The translations under genes were made by a program, and so were the position numbers. Below, piece after piece: positions 25,201 through 37,300 of a stretch of 64,000 bases of DNA. The stretch comes from Lineus longissimus. Taxonomy: Eukaryota; Nemertea; Pilidiophora; Heteronemertea; Lineidae. The notes beneath the pieces were generated by a model. That model had not been told where the DNA came from, did not search any database, and was given only the letters and a program-made list of their open reading frames with translations. Numbering within the stretch: the first letter of the stretch is position 1; each line of letters opens with the position of its first letter. The stretch covers positions 14,425,292 to 14,489,291 of the forward strand of contig NC_088312.1 of the NCBI RefSeq assembly GCF_910592395.1. Direction: 5' to 3'.

Positions 25201-28200
25201 AAAGGTGTCGAACCCTTGAGGAGGGGGGGAAAAGATACGCATTGATACTTGCATTAACACACACATCCTCATCAATTCCTAGAACATACTCTGAAATCTT
25301 TTCTAAAAAGTCTATGATTAGGCCGATGACTTGTATGCATGTCATAGGCCTGATCACCGACCTCATAGGAAATATTCTAAAGTATCTCGTTGACATTGAA
25401 AATAAGCTAGATGACAACACCAACACCAAAAAGTTTACATAGCACCAACACTCAGACAGGAACACACAGAGTTGAACACATGTGACATGTGACACTAGGA
25501 CAGACGTGTTACACGTGACACTTTAGTGAGTGAGCACATCTCAAATGTTCAGCATTGAATATGTATCATATCTTGAACAGTACGGTGTAATGATAACATA
25601 TCTTGAGCAGGACATGTGTAACGACATATCTTGAACAGCACATGTGTAATGACATATCTTAAACAGCACATGTGCAACAATAAAAAGCCTTGAACAGCAA
25701 TGTGTAGTGACATATCTTGAACAGCAAGTCTGTCACAATGTGAAAATTGAACATTGTTTTCTTTATACTTAGGGGACAGACAATGACTGTCCAACTAAAG
25801 CATCCTGCGAACAAGCTATTTGAATCACTGCAACCTCGGATCACATGTGACAAAACTTGCTGATTTGCACTGTCATTGCAGGTCCCTGCGACAGGAAGGA
25901 TCGCAGCCACCTGTGATCACTATCCAACCCAATGACTGCCAGTTAAATCAACAGATAAAGAGATATTTTGCCACTGTGATTATTATCGCAGATCGCAGCG
26001 ATAAAATTTGCTCATTCGTGGGGAACTGAAGTGCTTAACCATAAAGCAGTTGTGAGCAATGTACGTGACTTGAGCTTTCTGTCACATTTAAAGTGCAACA
26101 CAGGTAATGAACTTTCATCAACTGCAGCACACAGTGAGGAATCATAACGTTTGTGGTAATATAGTATAAAATTATCCACGAGTAATTTAAGCACTGACAC
26201 CAAAGTAGATTTACACACACAACCAGAATACAAAGCACATCCACCATCAGGACAGACACACAGTGAGAGAAGAGACAAAACATGAATACATAGACTGTAC
26301 CTGGAGTTACACTTGCTCTGGGGGTAGTACTGGGGCTGGTGTTATTTAACAGGTTGGTCAGATTGATGCCAGCGAGGGGATGATTCGCCAAGAGTGGCTG
26401 GCCTGAACACACAAGACAGACATCAGCATAGATGAACAGGAGAACATACACAATAGACATAGACATAAGGTTGTTTAACCCTTTCAGGATCAAGCAACAC
26501 CATCCCTTTTTTTGGGGAATATTTGTTTTCACTTTACCCCAATTTTCCGTTTTGTTTATATGCAACATGGCCATACTTGTCCCAAAGCAGGTCCCAAATA
26601 TCCACAAGCACAATTCTTTAGTTTAAGTACTTTATGAATGGCAAAATTCAGAACTAATCTTTCGGAACAGCAGAGCTATTTCGTCCTGAAGGGTGATTCG
26701 AATGAAAAGTTAATACTGGCAATCAAAGAACTGTAAGCTGTTGAATTTTCACAACCAATTATTTCTGCCATTTGTGATCAAAATCACAAAAATTATCGAC
26801 TTAATGGTTCATTATATCATCAAAGGGCTTATCTTGCAATGGGCAATCTCCCAAGACACCTGAATCGGCCAACACTTTAATGTCCTTTTCATCAAGTGCA
26901 AAATACTATTATCTTATATTGCCACGCATTTCCCCAAAATTTCACATCAAAATTTGTGTTGCTACAACAACTACCAAAGTCACGGCGGGCAATCTTGGGC
27001 AGTGTGACATCATATGAAAAACAGCTGAGGCATGTGAAATAATTCCATGCGACGAGTAAATGCCCAGTTTCGAGCTGCAATGGCATCAGGTCAAGAATGA
27101 CGTCATAATTTCTCCTGCCTCCAAGGGTGCAAAACCTGCACGACAACATTAATTTCTGTCGCTAAGTACCATGGCCAGATTTACTCTTTAAGACATCCAC
27201 TAATTTGCAGAAATGAATTGCCATGAAAATTTAACAGTTTACAGTATACATTTTATAACATGCTAAGACTATGAAGTGCAGGTATTACTGTTAACAAATG
27301 ATTGTAAATATGTCATGCAAAGTTGACAAATTCGTTCGGCATCAAAATAAATGCATACGACTGTTGAGTTCAGAGACCAAGATCTTAACTTCTCAGACTC
27401 AAGAACTCCTATAAAGTAAGCTTACAAATAAAAGTTTTTTAAATGCAGGTAAATTAAGATGACAGGCATCAAAAGAAAGACAACATTTAGATGTGTGTGC
27501 ATACTGCAACTCACAATGATTACACTTTTCCTTTTCGCAAATAAATTTTCTATTGTGGAATCCGGTCACTATCACCTGGCTAAATAAGATACCTGTCAAA
27601 CTTCTTTCTATACGGTTTCTAAGTGATTGTTGCAATCACGAACAAAATCTCAAAGAAAACTACAAAATGCTTTCATCAAATTAATTGAATTTTAAACAGT
27701 AAAGGGTTATATTAGATAAGGACATACAATTGCTATGCAACATTCACATGCCTGGTGTTGTATTCAATTTGAGTACAAGGTATATGCATGCAAAGAGTAA
27801 TGCATGGGGAGTTGTGTTGTCAGTAAAAGGAAAACATAACTTCACAATGCAGACAAATTAATTTTGGTAAACATTTCTTGTACATCTTCTGATCATTCAA
27901 ATATTATTACTACCTCAAGTGGTTGGCACAGTATTAAAAAGCTTGAATGTATCAACAAATTAGTATAATTATTATTGTACCAGATGCACTAAAATTTAGA
28001 TTAGCCAAAAAATTCCCAGACCCAATTTCTGTTGTTCTCAAGTTTAAAGAGGAATAGTCAGTTCATTTAACCTACATTATTTGGATAGCACCCTGTCCCT
28101 TTGTAAATAAGGTCCAATCCTAAATCCTGAGAGGCAATTTTGGCAAACCCCGACTCAATTTTTTGCCCCTTCTCAATTTTCCCATGTCAAACTGAAATCC

Positions 28201-31200
28201 ATCTTTGTAATCCCGGCTTTTTTTCACTTATTGACTGATATCTGCAGTTAATTCAAAGCAAAGAGCATCAAGAACAGGAACAGAAACAAGAACAATGCAA
28301 GATGGTCAAGCAGCACTACCCTTTCAGTTAGATAATATAGAAAGTAGAAGTTGTGTCAAATAGTGACTGGTGTATAAGGCACCCACTCAACAATCAGTGA
28401 CTGGCCAAAATAGGCACTCACCCATTCGACAAACAATAGCTAATGTATAGACAGGCACCCATTCGACAAAAGATGACTGGTGCATATAGTTACCACATTT
28501 AAAATAAACCTCGTTTAGTGATAAACAATGTTGGTTTGCTTCTATGCATGTGTCTTTCCTACCGTATAGTATTGTTAACACATTTGACAAATAGTGGCTG
28601 GTGTTTATAGGTACAAATTTCATAATGGCCCTCATTTAGTGTATAAATTCATCAAATTGGGACCCCTCCCCGCCTCCCCCTCCCCTTGTAGGTATTGGGA
28701 TTGTCATTCGGTCAATGAGTTTAATACTGTGCCTGCCAAGCACATCATAGCAGTCCAGAAACTCATCCCTAGAATACATTGTTTCAAACATGTCACCATT
28801 CTTTTCCCCAGGTATCTTGGTCTAATAAGCTCTTGATTGGCGAGTTTGGGAGTATCTAAAATAAGCCTTGCAATATGACTGAAGATTATTGTATTATGTG
28901 TGACCAGCACTATTACTTATGGCCGGAACTGCAATGTTTAATTGGGTTACTACCTGATGTATGAGAAGCCATATCCAATACTTCTTATTTCCCTATAAGG
29001 GTTGACCAAAGGCACCACCATTTTGGCTGGAACTTGAATTTCTAAACCAATCAGAACTCTTTCGGAGTGAATGCCAGTTTCAATGGTGGGAGTCTGTTTG
29101 TTTCCCGGAGAACAGCCTTCCAGGTTTTAAATGGGCATCCACTTCGTATTAAGGATTTGTAATTGCTTTAGAAATTCAAGTTCTAGCCAAAATGGTGGTA
29201 TCTTTGTTCCTAATGAATATCCCATACCTCGTTATACCAATGGATTTATATGAAGTTAGATGAGCTAAAGTTGGCTTGTTTGCTACTTTAATGGTTGGTT
29301 TGGTCTACGAGTCTACAAAATTAAAACTTTTACCTTCATGGACAAGTACCATGCTTTCTGGTCTAGTCTCGTCAAACAAGGGATAGACCGGGGGCAGGTA
29401 TTTCTTCATGTTCATTTGTGGGTCAATTTCTTGGCTATACATCTGGAATGCTGATGAATGCAAACAAGGAGATATAGTGCACACACTTAAACAACAGAAA
29501 GGTGAAAGATTACTCCAGGCGGGCCACCCTGGTAGGGGCCGGCCCAGAGTTGTCTGAAAGGGTAGTTTGGAATCACACGATTAGTGCTGGTCAAATGTTT
29601 GACATTGCCAAGTCATTGTGAACATTTTCTAAAAATTCATGCACAAATTTATTTTGAAAAACTTAACAAAATTTGTCTGTTCATGTATATTGCAACAATT
29701 CTCTGGTGTGCATCACATGAAAATAACAAATGTCCTGTGTTTAGCTCATGATTGAAGTTGGTGAACCCATTGAGATATTAATACACCATGAAAGTTCTGC
29801 CAAACACACAAGATGATAACACCAAAACTTGTAGCACTCAGAAGGTCTGAAAAAGGTGCTACCCTACCCAAGTGACTTTTAAACTCCTTAGTCTGAAGTC
29901 AACTTTTTTTAGTGTCAATATTTGGAGAGAGCTTTAAATTCGGGGAGACATTTCCACAGCATAGGCGCATGCAATGAGATAAAACACATTTCAAAACCTG
30001 TCCAAGTTCTCTTCACAAAAAATCAGACAAGGTTTGAAGATCGTGAGTGCCATGGATTATCCTTTAATCTTAGTATGCCTATGAATTAGTTCTGCGCAGG
30101 TCAGTTTAGAATCTTGATTTGGCAGTGAATCAAACCAGACAGATCTCGTGTGTGTGGCTCATTATCGCTACGTCAGTTAGCCTTTGTCTCCGACTCTCCC
30201 ATTTCCCAAACAATGAAATGAGGAAGTGGTACGACAGAAATCGAACTCATGGCATCAGAGGCGTCAATTTTAGGGATGATGCATGCAATATGGAGTATTA
30301 TTATCCTCATGCACAGCATTCACAATACGCCAACTTATTTCCAAGAATCGCTTGGCTGAGAAGGTTTTAGCAATGGCGCCACATTTTTTGGGAAAATGGT
30401 CAATACCTTGGCAATGTCAAACCAAAAGATCAGAAGGAATAATGCACACATCAAAAAGTGAATCAAACAAGCACAATGTAACATTAACAGAAAATAAACC
30501 ATGCAGATCTGAACAGTGTGTCTCAAGCCGACAGTGACACCTAGTGGAGATTACCTGGATTATTTCCTGTCGACGCGGAGGCCGCAGCAGCCGCTAATAA
30601 CTGCTGTAAAGTCAAAGAATTTAAACCTGCAACAGAAGAGGGTGACGATTGGCGTTGCAGTGCGACTTTAATTAAATGCCTGTTTTACCATGGTATCTAC
30701 AGTGGAACCTTTCTTAGCGGACACCTCTCTATTAGGAACAACCTCGCTCTTAGGTCACTAGTTTTGGTCCCAAAATGGTTGTTTCAATTCAATCTGTCTG
30801 CCTCTCTATCAAGGACAGCACTTGTCAGTCCAGAGGGTGGATGTTTCCATTCAATTTGACTTCTCTAATCAGGACAACTCCCTATTAAGGACAGCACTTG
30901 TCAGTCCTGAGGGTGTCCTTAATAGAGAGGTTCTACTGTAAGTATAAATGTTGGTTTTTGGCATCTCTTCATCTATTTTCCTTTTCCCTAAACCATCTGA
31001 CACCAATTCTGTTTTCATTTTGTGGAGTGGTCTTGTGGCTCGTATTTTTGGCTGGCAGTCTGGAGGTCCCTGATTCAAACCAGGACCAAGGACAGCAAGC
31101 TCTGTATCGAATTACCCAATCCCAAACAATTGAGACTGAAAGTAATGATGAAATTCACAAGTTGTTCACCTGGCTGTAGCTGCATGGCATCTTGTGAACA

Positions 31201-31306
31201 TAAACTGTTCAGTCCTGTTAAACTTCCTGATGTCTGTGATGACTGTTGTTGAAGTAACTGGAAATATAAACGAAATGAATTAAAAACTTTCAGATCCCTA
31301 CTAGTA

Positions 31307-31363
<57 letters not shown>

Positions 31364-34300
31364 TACAATAATACTACAAGCATTTTACACATCACTGAGC
31401 CAGCAGCTACTTCCTGAAGGTTTCCACTAGTTTACAGTCAGGGATGATATCAAAATTGCATGATCCCATGAATGATCAATTCATTTCATCTATACAGGAA
31501 GGGGTATGTCAATTCCCTGCCAAAACGTTTGTATGCCCGTAGAGTCATAGTCAGTGACCTTAATCAGTTTGCAGATCTTTCTACTCTTTATAGTCATCAA
31601 AGACACACACACAGGGATGTTGTTCCCTCTTGTGGTAGAAATACTTACATTTAAATATTGTGGACATAAAGCAGCCAATGTTGGCAGATTTGATGCTGCA
31701 CTAAGGAGATTATTATTGATTTGATGAAGTTTTCGTAATTCTTTGTCCTTCTGTGTGTCGGCTATTTTTACAACTATTGGTGACCGGCAACCCTGGAAAA
31801 GGAGTGATCACATAATATTATAGAATGAGTTTTTTCTTACAACTGTCATTTACAAATATTTTCAGGATTTGCTATTTTGCAAATCGAATTTATTCGTAGA
31901 ATATAAATACGGTAGACTAAAAAGTGTGGCAGTTTACAGTTAATGGATGATATTTATAAAAGACTAGTCAATGCTTTTACTTTAAAGTTCATGTACATTT
32001 ACACTAGCCATCTCTGTAGAAAACTGTAGTAAAAGCATTTACAAGTCTTTATAAATATTAGTCAATGATCCCCTCTCAAGAATAGGACACTTCGAGCGCT
32101 TGATCCCAGAGACTACATCCTCTAATATCAGGCCTTTGATTTCTTTCTAAAATACATACTTGGAAAAATACAAGGACCTGCTGTGGAGTGTTGACAAACT
32201 AGGTTAAGTGTGACCAATCACAGCAAAACCAGGCGCTTGGCAGGTTGAGACAGACTGGTTGTCATTTCACCATTGTCTGCCTTTTGTAAAATCTGAGTAC
32301 ATGTGCATCAATTTCTTCCATTATCTCCTGGTGTCATTTAGGCTTATCTTCTGTGCCACATGTGCCTCGTTTTGTTGCGACTGGTCCCTAATGGCAACAA
32401 CATTGTACCCCAGAAAATCTCTACTATTTTTGCGATAAATCAATGTCGACACACCATTTCTCACCAATGATCAATACCAGATTACGAATGTCCAAATGAC
32501 AGTAATTAGTCAATGGCACCGGTGACTAGGGTATAAATAGGTGATCGATTTCACATCTAGTGGGAGGAGGCAAAACTTACGTCCATTGTCTGTGAATGAT
32601 GCATTGCTTTAATGGCATTTTGCGCACTCTGTTTATTAGCGAACGTTACAAAAGCACAACCTGTAAAGACAGAAAGAAAGAGAATCAAATCAAATAAGTC
32701 GCTGCATATGAACCTGGATATGCACTACTGGTCATAAGTAACAATATGGTCAACATGTTTACTTTTTGCCGATCAGTTGAGTTAGCACTGGACCTGGTTT
32801 CTTGGGCCTGATTGGCACATTCAATATCATGAATATGATCTTTGTTTGCTTAAACCATGGCATTTTATGTAGAAATCAATTGGTACAGGCAAGGCAAGAG
32901 TTTCAGCCACTGCTTACAAAAGTGAAAATAAAGTAATATGCAGTTAATAAATGTACTAGTATTGGCAACCGATTTTTTTTATTGACAGTATACTAGTTCG
33001 ATATAAGTGGAGATTATAGGAATTGCGTCCAAAGTCTGCATCCCTTATTCACACCAGAGTTCTTTCTGTGATTAGTTGACGATAACCGAGAAAATCTCCG
33101 ACAAAAATCTCTTCACATAATTTTCCAGTTGGTATTTATGGCTGGATAGAAACAACATCATTGGACAACGATTTGTGATGAATGATAATCAAAACAATTT
33201 ACAAACTTTGGACATAATCCCAGAGTACCTCTCAACATGCAGTGACATCAGCTCATCCCTAGCATTAAGGCTACACTTTATCCACAGCATTCCAAATGCT
33301 GGCAATCTTTTCTCCATCACTGAGTTGCTTTTGATTATGATCATTCAATCTGCCATGTCACCCATCCTCGTGGCTGTCTGACTTGCTTCCTAATCAGGCC
33401 TGTCTCATTTTATCAGGTTTAATCTAAAATCTGATCTATGAATTCAAGGTACGATCCCCGCCCCTAGATACCATCAGAATACATAATCTTGTAGGTGATA
33501 CTTCACGATGAATTGCAATGCATTTGACACGGAAGTGTTGTCATCAATTTTGTCAATCTTGCAAATTGTTGGGTAATATTTCTGGTCTGATAACATATCC
33601 AATGCTGGCAATCATTTCTCAATGATAGTCAACTTGGCCCTTGATTATCATCATTCAATCTGCCACCCATCCTGATGGTTACTTGACCTGCCACCTGATC
33701 AGGCCTGTCTCCGATCACCTCATTAGATAAGTGTGATCTAACATCTGATCTATCAATAAAGGGAGAGTACTCCAATGATCCCGGCCCCTGGTTACCATTA
33801 TTATGTAATCCTGTGATGGGCTTAGGGAGAGTTTTCAAAGAAGAAACATTTGAAGAGTGTCTCATCACAAAACGGGATATGTACCACAACCAACAATGAA
33901 TGTGGCATTAGCCACAACATGGCAATGCCCTTATCTGTCCTCCAAATTTCAGAGCAATCGGGTCGTCAGTAAAACATTTATGATCAAAAATGTTTAAAAT
34001 TTCCCAATGCATCTGAACTCTAATTCCTAATATTCAAGCCTTTTTGATAAAACAGATATATTTTGTTTTGAGACCAAACTCTTCATTTTCTTGTGTGACA
34101 AACTTTCTAATCTTGATTCCTTGTAATGCACAAGACAAATGTGGGGAGGCACTTTGAATGTGTGTGAATCTTCAACACATATGGAGACCAGAAGTCAACA
34201 AATTGAAAATAAATGGAAGATGTTTCAACAGATATGAAATGAAATTGACAGATACTGATGATTTGGTGAGGTTTGAATCTAGTTCCCCCTAGCACCTAGA

Positions 34301-37300
34301 TATCTCTACTCTTTCCTAATAGCACTAATGGTCTGTCACCAATCACGGCAACAAACCCATTCACATCAGCACCCTCTTTATTCTGTGACCATTACTTTCC
34401 TTTGCATCCAAGAAATCTTTAACAGTCTTCCAGTAACAATAAACCATTCAAATGGCCTGCTGTGTCTGCCCATGACATGTGCAACTGATGGGTGCTGACC
34501 ACCATTAAATGGGTTCCCCATTCGTATTAATCGTTGGTCAGGAAAATAGAAATGCAGTTATACACAATGCTGTAGTGCAGTTATCATGCAACTTTGCTGA
34601 AACTTGGTATATGACGTATTTGTGTATTCGTCTTCACAGATGTATGTGGATGGGCAACCGAAATCAAAATGGCTACTGTGCAGCTGTGAGCTGATCAACA
34701 ACTTGTAACCTACCACAGTCCCTGTATGTTTCAGACTAGGACACACTGTCATGCTTACAGAACCAGTAGTCCTGTTGCTCCGGTCTTTAGCTTAGTGGTC
34801 AAAGCTCCAGTTGGAACCCAAGCAACATTTTTCATTAAAAGACGAGGTTTCAGAATAGAGAGAGTGGTGTTAAAGTTGGATGCTAACCACTACTGTAGTT
34901 GACATCAGAACATAATTTCCTTAACAATGTCACAAGGTCATTGGTGTAGACTTCAGAGAAAAAGTCAAGGGTTTTCCCCAAGGTCAGTCAAGTTCGTCTC
35001 TGAACGGGTGAAGAATCCCAATACTTACAAACAATGATATTAACTTCAATAAATGCATTGATCAAATGTCAAACGAGATGAGACATCGATCATGGATTTT
35101 GACAGGCAAAAACCAACATAACTGACATTAGTAACTTTTACAATAAGCAAGTTTCTTTTTGAAACATAATGTCATGACCAGTTATCAGCAACTTGTCAAA
35201 GCTTTTCGAAGCTTGTCTGGACCATTCCTTTTCACAGCACCAGTTTTCAACAATATCTATCTTCTTGATTTGGTAGTCAAAAATAACTCATCTTCAGATG
35301 ACATTCAAGGATCACACTTGCCCAAGGGACAATTCGGAAGCAAAGTGATCTCATGTTGGGTATCAAAGTTAAATAGAATATGTCAATATTGATATCAAGA
35401 GTCATATATCTTCAATAAAACAGCTCAGGGATGTTTTGAAAGAGGATGTGGCAATATCATTATGTGAATGCTGGTGCTAGTCGTGTTGCTCCAGCTTCTG
35501 TGCTTTGGTGACCCAGGAAGCTGTACTGGAAGTTCCTAACATGCCAGAGAGGTTGCAGGTCAGAAGCCAGACCAAATTAGACCACTGGCCGAAGTGTGGA
35601 GGGCATTGGCCTCACTACGATGGATTAGCCTCATCTCATCTCGATTGCAACAATAGTATTTTGTATAGTCTTCCGGAGAGTACTATTGTTCCACTCCAGT
35701 GCATTCAAAATTAGGCTGCCAGGATAGTTTGCCGCCATCGGAAATTTGAGTACATAACACCTGTGCTCAAAGAGTTGCACTTGCTGCCAGTGAAATCCTC
35801 TACAAGGTGTTGCTCATGACATAAAAGATTTTAAACGGACCTGCACCAAAGCATTTTGACAGCATACTACACCCAAAGAATAATCCACAGCTCACGCGGT
35901 CTTCAAACCTTGTCCAACTCTCTGTGAAGAAAACTAGGGCAGGTTATGGAGATCATACTTTCTCACCCTGTGCCCCTGTGGTGTGGAACGGTCTCCCCCA
36001 GCATGTGAAACTCTCTCCAAACATTGACACATTCAAAAGTCGGTTAACAACTTGGTTGTTTCTGGAACACTTTGGTAGGATAGCGCCTTGATCAAGCTTT
36101 GGAAAAGCGCTTTATGCATATGTATTATTATTATCATTATAATTACGAGGCGCACCATCGGACATCCACGCAAACTAACAATTTGTATTCTGTGAGCAAT
36201 CCATGTATTGTGTTGTTGAAGTTACTCGAGTTTCACTGATCTAAGACCGGTTTATTACTTAGTGCAAAATCACCACAATGGCCAAGGACATGATGTCATG
36301 ACCAACGGACTCCCGCCCACTGTGGAATACCTGGAAATGAAAGGGCTGACCAACTAGCAAAAGAAGGAAGCCTACAGATCCAGCCAAATGGGAAGCAGTC
36401 ATACAGAGAAATAACAACACTCCTGAAGCAGAAATGCAGAAATGACTGGAAGAAAATCCAGGGAAACCACCACCCCCAATCAGATCATCGGTGGCTACTT
36501 GACCGAAAAGACGCTACTACCATCTACCGTCTAAGAACAGGCCACTGTGGCCTGCGTGGGCATCTTAAACGTATAGGAGTAAGAGACACAGCAGAATGCC
36601 AATGCCAGACAGCAGTGCAAACACCAACGCACATCCTACAGGACTGTCCCCTGTACCAGGATTTACGAAATAGATTCTGGCCAAAGGACACGAAGGTCGA
36701 AGAAAAGCTGTGGGGAACACAGCCGGACCTTCGGGCGACAAGCCGCTTCATCTCCGCCACAGGACTGAGGTTATAGTACTTAGGCAGGTTGAACGCTGAA
36801 GAAGAAGAAAATGACCAACGGACACCTTGGTGTAGCCCACTGATTCATATTCTCAATTGAACATGTTTTAAATGGCATCGATGTGGATAATATTTAGTGG
36901 GGCATGGCTTTGGCTTAGATCAGTGAAACTATAGCATCAGTAAGTCATAATGTAAAGAAGTGACAACATGATGCATAAACTACAAGTGGAGTAACAAAAG
37001 GTCAGTAACACCAAAGGATTGGTTAACAATTAGGATTCACTATGTCACATGCCACACTTCATAAGTCACTTGTCAAGAGCATGTTCTTTGACTTAGGCTT
37101 GAAAACATGACATGACAAGGGGGTTAAAAGTGACACTGTGAATGGTATCTGGCCTGCTCATTGGTAATGATTAGTTCATTCTTCTTATGACACATCCGTT
37201 ATTGGCATGGCTGTCAAATGCTTCACTCAGTTGATTCATTGATCAGGAAATTAGAGCTTCATGGTTGATAAGCAAAATTAGATATTCTCAATAGGTACAC

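Larger units (their letters stand above)
17968..26300 (-). other. Large CELF intron, repeat-rich
   Basis: 8.3-kb GT-AG intron between exons g and h. It holds the 0.9-kb long-TIR element (18449-19364), two pogo-like MITEs, the 21-kb minisatellite, a Harbinger-type MITE (24499-25256), a 28-bp minisatellite (25567-25735), and degenerate GCAGGTTGCAGCGAT-type repeats at about 23965-24130 and 25829-26024. No independent gene was recognised. Confidence 0.6.
26403..30554 (-). other. CELF intron with MITEs and a candidate alternative exon
   Basis: GT-AG intron between exons f and g. It holds a TTAA-bounded element at 26475-26697, a degenerate repeat with GACTGGTGTATAnGGCACCC motifs (28340-28640), a MITE at 28995-29213 and the open, splice-flanked segment 29334-29442. 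Confidence 0.6.
31793..32580 (-). other. CELF intron within RRM2
   Basis: 788-bp intron holding a MITE at 32207-32388. Near 31940-32060 a loose inverted pair (ATATTTATAAAAGACTAGTC against CAAGTCTTTATAAATATTAG) could fold. Confidence 0.6.

Noticed and set aside
26035-26613. 192-codon minus-strand open frame
   Set aside because: Only the part at 26301-26402 fits CELF composition, splice sites and phase. The rest is intron read-through, with hydrophobic random-looking sequence.
31030-31090. tRNA-like box A/B motif
   Set aside because: The T-arm stem is imperfect and no cloverleaf can be drawn, so it is at most a decayed SINE head. The same holds for weak B-boxes near 30240 and 34268.
31075-31362. 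RE-repeat protein on the minus strand
   Set aside because: It is the (TC)n microsatellite translated; the real exon is only 31170-31257.
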